Below, in pieces: positions 1 to 6,945 of a DNA stretch of 28,405 nucleotides. The notes under the pieces are model-generated. The model worked only from the letters and a program-made list of their open reading frames with translations, searched no databases and was not told the origin of the DNA. Within the stretch, counting starts at the first letter, position 1. Each line of letters opens with the position of its first letter. This DNA is from Candidatus Methanofastidiosum methylothiophilum (lineage in GTDB: Archaea > Methanobacteriota_B > Thermococci > Methanofastidiosales > Methanofastidiosaceae), in contig LNGD01000005.1 in the NCBI GenBank assembly GCA_001587675.1, forward strand, positions 1-28,405, in the 5' to 3' direction. A program made the position numbers and the translations under genes.

Positions 1-2
1 CA

Positions 3-113
3 GATCTTGGACCAGGAGATATGGTAATATTTCCAATGGGTAGAAAGCACAAGTTAAAGAATTTAACAGATGGAGAATTATCTCTAGTAGCAATGAATGC
101 GCCTGCTTTATAA
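3..113 (+). CDS. Cupin-domain protein, C-terminal fragment
   Basis: The window opens inside this gene; only the last 36 codons and the TAA stop are present. The peptide contains a PGDMVIFPMGRKHKLKN stretch, typical of the second conserved cupin motif (G-D-x-x-x-x-P-x-G-x-x-H), and ends in short beta-strand-like segments. Cupins are small beta-barrel metal or sugar-binding domains with very varied roles, so no substrate can be given. A T-rich stretch follows the stop. The family assignment rests on a short fragment and is moderate. Confidence 0.55.
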   Translation, partial: DLGPGDMVIFPMGRKHKLKNLTDGELSLVAMNAPAL

Positions 114-150
114 TTTTTTATTTTATTAAATTAAATTTTATTTTTCTTCT
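114..150 (+). terminator. T-rich transcription stop after the cupin gene
   Basis: Several runs of T (TTTTTTATTTTATT and TTTTATTTTTCTTCT) follow the TAA directly. Archaeal RNA polymerase commonly terminates in such U-tracts without a hairpin. No strong stem-loop is visible. This is inferred from composition only. Confidence 0.4.
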
Positions 151-157
151 GACAATT

Positions 158-172
158 ACAAAACTTATATAA
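158..172 (+). promoter_or_regulatory. BRE/TATA promoter of pyrG
   Basis: An A-rich BRE-like segment is followed by CTTATATAA, centred about 27 bases before the pyrG ATG at 195. That is the normal TATA-to-start-site distance in archaea, so the transcript probably begins at or within a few bases of the ATG. No Shine-Dalgarno sequence is present, in line with a leaderless mRNA. Confidence 0.55.
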
Positions 173-194
173 GGCATTAATTCAAACAAATTTC

Positions 195-1760
195 ATGAGA
201 TATGTGGTAGTTACTGGAGGAGTTATTTCTGGTCTAGGAAAAGGAGTGACTACCGCCTCTATAGCAAAAATTATTCAATCAATGGGACATAAAGTTACCG
301 TTGTTAAAATTGATCCTTATGTTAACGTAGACGCTGGTACAATGTCTCCTTTTGAACATGGAGAAGTTTTTGTTTTAGAAGATGGAGGAGAGGTAGATCT
401 AGACCTTGGAAATTACGAAAGATTTCTAAATATTAACCTTACTAAAGAACATAATATTACTACAGGAAAAATATACCTTAAAGTTATTGAAAAGGAAAGA
501 AGAGGAGATTATCTAGGTAAAACAGTACAGATTATCCCTCACATTACTGATGAAATCAAATATCAGATTAGAAGGGTTGCTAAAGGTCATGATGTTACAA
601 TTATTGAAGTTGGAGGTACAGTAGGCGATATAGAGAGTATGCCCTTTTTAGAGGCTTTGAGGCAACTCTCGATTGAAGAAGATGTTGTTTTCATTCATGT
701 TACTCTTGTGCCGAATCTAAGCGTTGTTGGGGAACCGAAGACAAAACCAACTCAGCATTCTGTAAAGGCTCTGAGAGAAGTTGGGATAAGTCCACATATA
801 ATTGTATGCAGAAGTGTAGAAAAATTAAACGATAAATCAAAAGAGAAAATTGCCTTATTTACTAATGTTAAAGTTGATCATGTTATTAGTGCACCGGATG
901 TAGAGGACATTCATTATATACCACTTATATTTAATGAGGAAAGAATAGGTCAAAAGATCTTAGATCAGTTCAAAATTGATGGAAAGCCAAACCTTTCTTT
1001 GTGGAAATCAATTTTGTGTAAAGACTATAAAAAAGAGGTTAATCTTGCAATTGTAGGCAAATATGCCGATTTGCATGATTCTTATCTTAGTATTTCTCAA
1101 GCTCTAAAACATGCTTCGTTCAAAACATGTTATAAAACTAAAATATCATGGATTGAAGCTGAAGATTTTGAAGGAAAAGATATATCAAACGAAATTGAGA
1201 AATTTGATGGTATTCTAGTGCCTGGAGGATTTGGTTCAAGAGGCGTTGAAGGGAAAATTAACGTAATAAAGTATGCTAGAGAAAATAATGTCCCTTACCT
1301 AGGAATATGTCTTGGTTTCCAACTTGCGGTTGCAGAGTATGCTAGAAACGTATGTGGCCTTAAAAATGCAAATACGACTGAGGTATGTGATACAGAATAT
1401 CCAGTAATTGATTTATTGCCCGAACAAAAAAAAATCTCTGCCAAGGGGGGGACAATGAGACTTGGGGCTTCTGAAATTATTCTTGAAAAAGGTTCATTGA
1501 TTCATTCACTTTATCAAAAAGATGTTATATATGAAAGACATAGGCATAGATATGAAGTCAATAAGGAATTTATAGATATTCTTCTTAAGAAAAAAGATTT
1601 GATTTTTTCAGGTAGGTCCCCAACTGGTCTAATAGAAGTTCTTGAAATAAAAGGACATCCTTTCTTTTTAGGAACTCAGTTCCATCCAGAATTTAAATCA
1701 CGTGTTGAAGCTGTTGCACCAACATTTTATGGTCTTGTAAAAGCTATGGGTGAAAAATAA
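195..1760 (+). CDS. pyrG: CTP synthase
   Basis: Makes CTP from UTP, ATP and glutamine in the cytosol, the last step of de novo pyrimidine nucleotide synthesis. The N-terminal half is the amidoligase domain: it begins with the [18 protein letters not shown]-loop region and has the conserved [21 protein letters not shown] block at about residues 40-60. The C-terminal half is a class I glutamine amidotransferase with the nucleophile Cys372 in GICLGFQ and the His497/Glu499 pair in QFHPEFKSR. At 521 residues it is close to the usual 530-550. The start follows a TATA box at leaderless distance. The stop overlaps the hxlB ATG by one base (TAATG), so the two genes are probably translated together. 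Confidence 0.97.
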   Translation: MRYVVVTGGVISGLGKGVTTASIAKIIQSMGHKVTVVKIDPYVNVDAGTMSPFEHGEVFVLEDGGEVDLDLGNYERFLNINLTKEHNITTGKIYLKVIEKERRGDYLGKTVQIIPHITDEIKYQIRRVAKGHDVTIIEVGGTVGDIESMPFLEALRQLSIEEDVVFIHVTLVPNLSVVGEPKTKPTQHSVKALREVGISPHIIVCRSVEKLNDKSKEKIALFTNVKVDHVISAPDVEDIHYIPLIFNEERIGQKILDQFKIDGKPNLSLWKSILCKDYKKEVNLAIVGKYADLHDSYLSISQALKHASFKTCYKTKISWIEAEDFEGKDISNEIEKFDGILVPGGFGSRGVEGKINVIKYARENNVPYLGICLGFQLAVAEYARNVCGLKNANTTEVCDTEYPVIDLLPEQKKISAKGGTMRLGASEIILEKGSLIHSLYQKDVIYERHRHRYEVNKEFIDILLKKKDLIFSGRSPTGLIEVLEIKGHPFFLGTQFHPEFKSRVEAVAPTFYGLVKAMGEK

Positions 1761-2341
1761 TGGATTTTAAATCTTCTGTTAGGAACATAATATCTGAAAT
1801 AAGTTCGGTAATGGAAGAGATAGATGAAAATACAATTGAAGAAGTTATATCTGAAATTCTTAAAGCAAATAAAATCTTCATAGTTGGCGCAGGTAGAAGC
1901 GGGTTAGTGGGGAAAGCCTTTGCGATGAGACTTATGCAGATAGGTTTTAAGGTATACGTTGTTGGGGAAACAATAACTCCTTCAATGGAAGAAGGGGATT
2001 TGCTTATTGCTATATCTAATTCAGGTGAAACAAAAAGTGTTTGTTTGGCTTCACAGATTGCAATGTCAATAAAAGGAAATATTGTAGTTATTACTTCAAA
2101 TAAAAATTCTAGATTAGCAAAGAAATCAACTAAAGCAATAATTATTGATACAAAACATAGGACTGATCATACTAGATTTGTCCAAAAAGGATTTCACAAC
2201 GAAATACCTTCATTTGCACCTTTAGGGACTTTATTTGAGATATCAACTTTTCTATTTCTTGAGGGGTTAATCGGATCTCTTATGGAAAGGACAAATAGAA
2301 AAGAAGAAGATCTTAAAAAAATGCATTCTGTTCTTGAATAA
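1760..2341 (+). CDS. hxlB: 6-phospho-3-hexuloisomerase (SIS domain)
   Basis: Interconverts D-arabino-hex-3-ulose 6-phosphate and fructose 6-phosphate. With hexulose-phosphate synthase this forms the reverse ribulose-monophosphate route that many archaea use to make ribulose 5-phosphate, in place of the oxidative pentose phosphate pathway. The 193-residue protein is one SIS domain: IFIVGAGRSGLVGKAFAMRL at about residue 38, then the LLIAISNSGET phosphosugar-binding loop, and a C-terminal helix ending MHSVLE, like the MHANLE end of known enzymes. Its start overlaps the pyrG stop by one base. The synthase partner is not in this window. A general SIS-domain isomerase cannot be fully excluded, but length and both ends fit PHI. 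Confidence 0.88.
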   Translation: MDFKSSVRNIISEISSVMEEIDENTIEEVISEILKANKIFIVGAGRSGLVGKAFAMRLMQIGFKVYVVGETITPSMEEGDLLIAISNSGETKSVCLASQIAMSIKGNIVVITSNKNSRLAKKSTKAIIIDTKHRTDHTRFVQKGFHNEIPSFAPLGTLFEISTFLFLEGLIGSLMERTNRKEEDLKKMHSVLE

Positions 2342-2343
2342 TA

Positions 2344-2360
2344 CGAAATACTTTAATAAG
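2344..2360 (+). promoter_or_regulatory. BRE/TATA promoter of tRNA-Pro
   Basis: CGAAATACTTTAATAAG: a purine-rich BRE-like CGAAA followed by a TATA-like TTTAATAA centred about 27 bases before the first tRNA base at 2382. It begins immediately after the hxlB stop, so the tRNA seems to have its own promoter. Confidence 0.5.
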
Positions 2361-2381
2361 ATTAATTTTTTATAAATTTAA

Positions 2382-2455
2382 GGGACTGTGGGGTAGCTTG
2401 GCCATCCTTCTGGCTTCGGGAGCCAGAAACCTGAGTTCAAATCTCGGCAGTCCCA
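2382..2455 (+). tRNA. tRNA-Pro (anticodon CGG)
   Basis: A full cloverleaf can be folded. The acceptor stem GGGACTG (2382-2388) pairs with CAGTCCC (2448-2454). The D stem GGGT/ATCC includes one G-U pair. The anticodon stem CTGGC (2410-2414) pairs with GCCAG (2422-2426) around the loop TTCGGGA. The T stem CTGAG/CTCGG encloses TTCAAAT. Anticodon CGG lies at 2417-2419 and is followed by G37, as in proline tRNAs. The discriminator is A2455; the 3' CCA is not encoded. No intron is seen. The anticodon stem could extend by one more U-A pair. Confidence 0.93.
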
Positions 2456-2546
2456 CTAATTCGCTAAAATAAATTAAAAATATAAAAGTACACATTAATA
2501 GATTGGTATCTTTTTTAAAATTGTGTGTATCTCTAGAGGTGTTTAA

Positions 2547-3692
2547 ATGGTTGAAAGGTTGAGGAATGAAATAATCGATAAAATAAGAAATACTACAAGT
2601 AATAAACCTAGTTTTTGTGTGATAGGTGCTGGAAACGGCGGTCTAGCAATGGCAGGTTACCTAGCTATTAACGATTTTTCAGTTAATATATGGACAAGAG
2701 ACAAAGAAAAAATGGAAGCTCTTGCACAAGTTGGTGGTATTGAAGTTGAAGGAAAAATTGAAGGATTTGGAAAAATTAACAAGATAGACAAAGATTTCCA
2801 GAAATCTATAGAAGATGTAGATATAATAATGGTTGTCATACCTGCTAATGGCCATAGAGAAATTGGAGAAAAGCTAGTAAAGTATGTAAAGCGTGGACAA
2901 AGTATTGTTCTAAATCCAGGTAGGACTGGTGGAGCATTAGAAATATATAATATGTTTAGACGAGAAGGCAAAATTAGAGAAGATATTACTATTGCAGAAA
3001 CACAGACATTTTTATTTGTTTCAAGAAAACTTGACGTTAATAAAGTAAAAATATTCGACATAAAAAGGTCAGTTCCAGTTTCAGCGGTTAGATCCTATAA
3101 AAATCCTGAAATAATAAAAAAATTGAGAACTGCATTTCCTCAGTTTACACCTACATCAGATGTTTTCCATACAAGCTTGGGAAATGTAGCTGTTATGTTC
3201 CATCCTGCAGTTATGCTTCTTAACACCGGTTGGATAGAATCAAATCATGGTAATTTTGAATATTATCTCGAAGGAATATCTCCAGGTGTTGCCAAAGTCT
3301 TAGAACATGTCGATATAGAAAGAGTCAAAATTGCAGAAGCTTTAGGGATAAGAGTCCCTACCCTGAAAGATTGGCTCTATTTTTCTTATGGGTCCACAGG
3401 ACATGATCTATATGAATCTGTTCAAGTTACACCAGCGTATAAAGGGGTAATGGCACCGTCATCAATCCACCATAGATACATTCTAGAAGATGTACCTATG
3501 AGTTTAGTTCCTATGTCCTCAATAGGTAAAAAATTTGGAGTAGAAACAAAATGTATTGATTCACTAATCAATATAGCATGTTGTCAACAAGGAAGAGATT
3601 TTTGGGTTGAAGGAAGAACTGTAGACCATATGGGGATAAAAAAATTCGATTTGAAGACTATAAAAAGACTTGTAGCAGGTGAGATAGTATGA
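2547..3692 (+). CDS. NAD(P)-dependent opine-dehydrogenase-family protein
   Basis: Octopine/nopaline dehydrogenase family, whose members reductively join an amino group to a 2-oxoacid or run the reverse oxidation. An N-terminal Rossmann domain has VIGAGNGGLAMAGYLA (GxGxxG at residues 27-32), then VDIIMVVIPANGHREIG, typical of the NAD(P)-binding half. The C-terminal helical domain contains FHPAVMLLNTGWIES and GISPGVAKVLEHVDIERVKIAEALGI, characteristic of the opine dehydrogenase substrate domain (conserved His in FHP). Length 381 fits. The start has a Shine-Dalgarno AGAGGTG 6-7 bases upstream. The last codons overlap the next gene by four bases (ATGA), so its substrate is probably tied to the B12 protein downstream. 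The actual substrate is unknown. Confidence 0.85.
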   Translation: MVERLRNEIIDKIRNTTSNKPSFCVIGAGNGGLAMAGYLAINDFSVNIWTRDKEKMEALAQVGGIEVEGKIEGFGKINKIDKDFQKSIEDVDIIMVVIPANGHREIGEKLVKYVKRGQSIVLNPGRTGGALEIYNMFRREGKIREDITIAETQTFLFVSRKLDVNKVKIFDIKRSVPVSAVRSYKNPEIIKKLRTAFPQFTPTSDVFHTSLGNVAVMFHPAVMLLNTGWIESNHGNFEYYLEGISPGVAKVLEHVDIERVKIAEALGIRVPTLKDWLYFSYGSTGHDLYESVQVTPAYKGVMAPSSIHHRYILEDVPMSLVPMSSIGKKFGVETKCIDSLINIACCQQGRDFWVEGRTVDHMGIKKFDLKTIKRLVAGEIV

Positions 3693-5305
3693 AAGCAATT
3701 CTTGCTACAATAGGTAATTGTGTCCATGTGCAAGGAATTAAAAATTTTGAAAAATTATTGAATAAAAATGGTATTGAAACAGAATTTATAGGGGTATGTG
3801 TTGATTTAGATAAGCTGACAAAAATTATAGATGAAAAACATCCAGATATAGTTGGCCTTAGTTACAGACTTGATCCTGAAAACGCAAGAATTATTTTCAA
3901 AAAATTAAATGACTCTCTTAAAGAAATTAAAAATAAATCTAAATTATATTTTGGTGGCACTCCGGCTGTTTGTAAAATTGCTGAAGAAACAGGTATTTTT
4001 GATGGAATATTCAGAGGGACAGAATCGGAAGATGAGATTATCAATAAAATATTCAAAAAAATAGGTGAAAAGAAATTTATTGAATACCCAAATAACTTGG
4101 TCGAAAGAATTGAAAAATCTTATCCTTTGCCACTCATTAGACATCATTTTGGGCTACCTTCTTTGGAAAAAACTATTGAAGGCGTCAAAGAAATAGCTAA
4201 TAATAAAATTGTTGATATTATCTCTATTGGACCAGATCAAATAGCACAAGAATGTTTCTTTAATCCAGAAAAAATTTGTAAAGAATTACGGGGGAGTGGA
4301 GGAGTTCCTCTAAGAAAGAAAGAAGATTTGAACAGGATATATGATGCTTCAAGAACTGGAAATTACCCTCTTTTAAGATGTTATGCCGGTACTAACTATT
4401 TGATAAAGTGGGGGGAAATGTTAAAAGATACTATAAATAATGCATGGGGCGCCATACCTATTTTTTGGTATTCTGAACTTGACGGTCGTTCTAAAAGAAA
4501 CTTAGTTAGTGCAATACGTGAAAATCAAAATGCTATCCAATGGCATGCAAAAAACGATATACCTATAGAAATAAATGACTCCCATCAATGGGCACTTAGA
4601 AAAACTACTGACTCCATAGAAGTAGCATCAGCATATATTGCCACATACAATGCTAGGCATTTAGGCGTTAAACATTATATTCAACAATTTATGATGAATG
4701 TTCCACCCGAAATATCGCCTGAAATGGATATTGCTAAAATGCTTGCAAAATTAGAAATTATATCGAACTTATCAAATGAAAATTTTCATATTATAAGAAT
4801 GATTCGGACAGGTCTTGCTTCTCTTTCAGTTGATCCAGATGTAGCTAAAGGTGAACTCGCTTCTTCGATAACTTTAGGTATGTATTTAAACCCGCACATT
4901 GTTCATGTTGTGGGATATTCAGAAGCGTATAACGTTGCAACGCCTGAAGTAGTAATCGAAAGTTCCAAGATTTCTAGAGGAGTAATAAAAAATTGTTTGA
5001 AAGGATTACCAGATATTAGTGAGAATAAAAAAATATTAAGACGAAAAAATCAAATACTTGAAGATACTAAAATTATTTTAGAAAAAATTAAATCTCTTGA
5101 TGAGAATAATAATTCTTTTGTTAATCCTTACACTCTCTCTAAAGCTGTTGAAATCGGATTATTAGATGCAGAAAATTTGAAAGGGTTTAGTCCAGCTAAA
5201 GGTAATATTAAAACGTCGGTAATTGATGGAGTTGTTCAGTGTTTAGATTCTAAGACAGGCGAGGTCATTTCAGAAAAGGAAAGAATCGAAAGACTAAATA
5301 TCTAA
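3689..5305 (+). CDS. Single-chain B12-binding / glutamate-mutase-epsilon-like protein
   Basis: Residues 1-125 look like a cobalamin-binding Rossmann domain: IGNCVHVQGI with the candidate cobalt-ligating His13, then GLSYRLDPE near residue 56 and LYFGGTPAV near residue 87, matching the order DxHxxG - SxL - GG. The Asp of DxHxxG is Cys11 here. Residues of about 150-538 resemble the TIM-barrel epsilon chain of glutamate (methylaspartate) mutase, most clearly at the end, where LSKAVEIGLLDAENLKGFSP and GVVQCLDSKTGE recall the GlmE C-terminus. In classical glutamate mutase these parts are two proteins; here they are one chain with the B12 domain first. A carbon-skeleton rearrangement coupled to the upstream dehydrogenase is inferred; the substrate is unknown. 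A non-catalytic or methyl-carrying role is not excluded. Confidence 0.7.
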   Translation: MKAILATIGNCVHVQGIKNFEKLLNKNGIETEFIGVCVDLDKLTKIIDEKHPDIVGLSYRLDPENARIIFKKLNDSLKEIKNKSKLYFGGTPAVCKIAEETGIFDGIFRGTESEDEIINKIFKKIGEKKFIEYPNNLVERIEKSYPLPLIRHHFGLPSLEKTIEGVKEIANNKIVDIISIGPDQIAQECFFNPEKICKELRGSGGVPLRKKEDLNRIYDASRTGNYPLLRCYAGTNYLIKWGEMLKDTINNAWGAIPIFWYSELDGRSKRNLVSAIRENQNAIQWHAKNDIPIEINDSHQWALRKTTDSIEVASAYIATYNARHLGVKHYIQQFMMNVPPEISPEMDIAKMLAKLEIISNLSNENFHIIRMIRTGLASLSVDPDVAKGELASSITLGMYLNPHIVHVVGYSEAYNVATPEVVIESSKISRGVIKNCLKGLPDISENKKILRRKNQILEDTKIILEKIKSLDENNNSFVNPYTLSKAVEIGLLDAENLKGFSPAKGNIKTSVIDGVVQCLDSKTGEVISEKERIERLNI

Positions 5306-5335
5306 TAATTAATAGTTAATAACTAATACATATTA
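5302..5335 (+). repeat. AT-rich palindromic site R1 (candidate parS)
   Basis: Contains TAGTTA-A-TAACTA (5313-5325), an odd-centred perfect inverted repeat, inside a 27-base block (5302-5328) that recurs at 6632-6658 with one change, at the centre base. It runs directly into AATACATATTA (5325-5335), a word found twice more in the parA promoter. It lies between the mutase stop and the end of the ribbon-helix-helix gene. It is probably bound by that protein; this is inferred from position and symmetry. Confidence 0.55.
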
Positions 5336-5344
5336 ATTATTAAT

Positions 5345-5686
5345 CTATCTTAACAAAGCAGGATCTCTTTTATCAATATATTCTTTAATCGCTTCTTCGA
5401 CAGTTGAACTCCTTTCCCCTGTATTCAAAGCTACTTTTATTGTTCTTGGGATACCCAATTTATCTTTTATCAGGGTATCTAATGCGTTTACTAGTTCCTC
5501 GTCCAAAGAGAAGCTCTTAATTACTTTTTTCTTTTTATATTGTGATTTAGGCTCTTCAGTATGTGTAAAACGCTGTGTCATTATCTCTTTTTTTTCTTTT
5601 TCATGGTCTATTTCTTCCTTTGAAAGGATAACTCTTCTCTGAATTTCTTTCTCTAAATCAGTTTTTAATCCATCAGTTAAAGGCAT
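5345..5686 (-). CDS. Ribbon-helix-helix DNA-binding protein, ParA partner
   Basis: A 113-residue protein. Residues 1-50 are charged and helical (KTDLEKEIQRRVILSKEE) and could contact ParA, as the N-terminal tails of ParB-type adaptors do. After a lysine-rich linker, residues of about 53-108 look like a ribbon-helix-helix domain: strand KVIKSFSLDEEL, helix VNALDTLIKDKLG, a longer than usual turn, then SSTVEEAIKEYIDKR. It follows the ParA gene with a one-base TAATG overlap and a GGAGGG ribosome site, the classical order of a type Ib partition operon and of Sulfolobus segAB. Proposed role: centromere binding and autoregulation through the palindromic sites nearby. No sequence identity to SegB can be claimed by eye. 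Confidence 0.65.
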   Translation of the reverse strand: MPLTDGLKTDLEKEIQRRVILSKEEIDHEKEKKEIMTQRFTHTEEPKSQYKKKKVIKSFSLDEELVNALDTLIKDKLGIPRTIKVALNTGERSSTVEEAIKEYIDKRDPALLR

Positions 5687-6432
5687 TAAATTCCCTCCAA
5701 TACTCTTTTACACAATTGAATATAATCATAGGCACCTCTAGAATTTAAGGAGTATTCAAAAATAGTTTTACCATGGGCAAAACTTTCAGACAATTTAGTG
5801 TCAATTCTAATATATGGGCTAATGATTCCTTTGAAGTGATCCATTGTTTCAAAGAAATCTATGTATTCCTTAGTCCTCTTTACCCTCTCATCGACAAACG
5901 TTGGAACAATAAGGTCTATTTTCAAATTCTTTTGGAAATCTTCTCTTAAATCATAAATAAGCCTATCTACTTTGAACAGACCTTTAACGGAAAGGTATTC
6001 CATAGATACTGGAACTAATAATTTCTTACAAAAATTGAGGGCGTTTTCATTTAGTATTCCCAAGCCAGTCTGACAGTCTATTAAAACATAATCATATGTT
6101 TCAATTCCTTCTAATCTTTTTTTTAGAGCATTTTCTCTGTTCCTCCACCCGACCATTTCCAAGGCCACTTGGGATATAGTTTCATCAGAGGGTAAAAGAT
6201 CTAAATTCTTTCTAGCGTTAACAATACATTGCTCAAATGTGGCTTCACCTTTTAACAGATGATAAATACTCTTAGTAAATTTTACTCCAAGACATTCAGC
6301 ATCGTTTCCTTGATCATCAATATCAATAATAAGAACTTTCTTTCCAGTTAGAGCTAATGAGTGGCCTAGGTTTATGGTAGTAGTAGTTTTACCCGTTCCA
6401 CCTTTCTGATTGTAAACAGCGATTGATTCCAA
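5686..6432 (-). CDS. parA: ParA/Soj/SegA-family partition ATPase
   Basis: Deviant Walker-type ATPase that drives DNA segregation by forming dimers on nucleoid DNA. YNQKGGTGKTTTTINLGHSLA at residues 7-27 is the deviant Walker A with signature Lys10 and P-loop Lys15. LIIDIDDQGND follows at about 35-44 and Walker B LIDCQTGLGILNENAL at about 115-130. The usual DxDPQ and IDCPPSLG versions are altered to DIDDQ and IDCQTGLG. Length 248 is normal for small ParA proteins without an N-terminal DNA-binding domain. The start is TTG at 6432 with AGGTGG four bases upstream; no ATG fits better. It leads an operon with the ribbon-helix-helix gene. It could serve the chromosome or an integrated plasmid. Confidence 0.88.
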   Translation of the reverse strand: MESIAVYNQKGGTGKTTTTINLGHSLALTGKKVLIIDIDDQGNDAECLGVKFTKSIYHLLKGEATFEQCIVNARKNLDLLPSDETISQVALEMVGWRNRENALKKRLEGIETYDYVLIDCQTGLGILNENALNFCKKLLVPVSMEYLSVKGLFKVDRLIYDLREDFQKNLKIDLIVPTFVDERVKRTKEYIDFFETMDHFKGIISPYIRIDTKLSESFAHGKTIFEYSLNSRGAYDYIQLCKRVLEGI

Positions 6433-6448
6433 GATACCACCTATTACT

Positions 6449-6516
6449 TAATAGTTAATATATATCAAATAATACATATTAAATATTTTATAATATGTAT
6501 TAATTAATAGTTAATA
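6449..6516 (-). promoter_or_regulatory. parA promoter embedded in repeats (R2)
   Basis: Two copies of TTAATAGTTAATA (6449-6461 and 6504-6516) bracket a 12-base inverted repeat, TAATACATATTA (6470-6481) and its reverse complement (6491-6502). On the minus strand the nine-base centre reads TAAAATATT and, with the flanking repeat, forms a TATA-like TATTATAAAATATT. This would start the parA transcript near 6463, before the AGGTGG ribosome site. Binding of the partner protein here would block the promoter, as expected for autoregulation. Confidence 0.5.
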
Positions 6517-6896
6517 TATTTCTTTATAAGCTTTATGCCTTTATAGAAGTATATTTTTATGTGTTCTAGCTAGGGTATTTTGGTAAAAAATAAGAAAATA
6601 TGATTAATAGAAAAAATTTTTAATTGAGAAGCTAATAATTAATAGTTATTAACTAATAAGATAAAAATAATATTTATATCAAGCGTATGATCAAATTGAA
6701 GTAGACCCTTTTAAGAACAGAACTTCTAGGTATATGCAGAATCATGTTCGTTTTATGGATTTAGAAACATATAATTTATATCAAGAAAAGCCCATAGGCT
6801 AAGAATCTTATTTAATTATTTTTAGATTATGTCGAAATAATGATCTCTAGACTAGAATACGAATATATCAGAGTATAAAGGTTAAAAAGAATATAA
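6517..6896. other. Gene-free AT-rich stretch with one palindromic site
   Basis: No convincing gene on either strand. It holds site R3 at 6632-6658, a small odd palindrome TCTAG-A-CTAGA at 6846-6856, and a short stem AGCC/GGCT at 6789-6800. One open frame from 6671 to 6802 has a protein-like composition (including DPFKNRTSRYMQNHVRF) but no suitable start codon, and may be the remains of a gene. Together with the flanking repeats this stretch could be a centromere or the remnant origin of an integrated plasmid. Confidence 0.4.
6632..6658 (+). repeat. AT-rich palindromic site R3 (candidate parS)
   Basis: Matches site R1 (5302-5328) at 26 of 27 bases; the single difference is the centre base (A5319 versus T6649). 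It contains TAGTTA-T-TAACTA (6643-6655). It stands alone in the gene-free stretch upstream of parA, not next to a gene boundary. Confidence 0.6.
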
Positions 6897-6944
6897 TTAA
6901 TAGATAATAACTAATAAATATTACATAATAACTAATAAATATTA
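6897..6944 (+). repeat. Direct repeats with 21-base period (R4)
   Basis: ATAATAACTAATAAATATTA occurs twice, at 6904-6923 and 6925-6944, identical over 20 bases and spaced by 21, close to two DNA helical turns. The first copy is preceded by TTAATAG (6897-6903), giving a near-copy of the R1/R3 palindrome (TAGATA-A-TAACTA). The block abuts the stop codon of the minus-strand gene beginning at 7311. The half-site TAACTAATA is shared with R1 and R3. Confidence 0.6.
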
Positions 6945-6945
6945 A

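Noticed and set aside
2370..2380. TATAAATTTA just before tRNA-Pro as its promoter
   Set aside because: It ends one or two bases before the tRNA, far too close for a TATA box; the element at 2349-2360 is at the right distance.
2657..3061. Minus-strand reading frame of 134 codons inside the opine dehydrogenase gene
   Set aside because: Hydrophobic, Ser/Ile/Pro-rich translation typical of the antisense frame of a real gene; no ribosome site or promoter.
6789..6800. AGCC-CATA-GGCT stem as a terminator or small RNA
   Set aside because: Four base pairs with no adjacent T-run; expected by chance.
6846..6856. TCTAGACTAGA palindrome as a Sulfolobus-type SegB site
   Set aside because: It shares a short TCTAGACT core with the Sulfolobus motif as I remember it, but occurs once only, and the repeated TAGTTA sites explain the locus better.
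5302..6944. CRISPR array
   Set aside because: Repeats are irregularly spaced, AT-rich and palindromic, with no uniform spacers and no cas genes.
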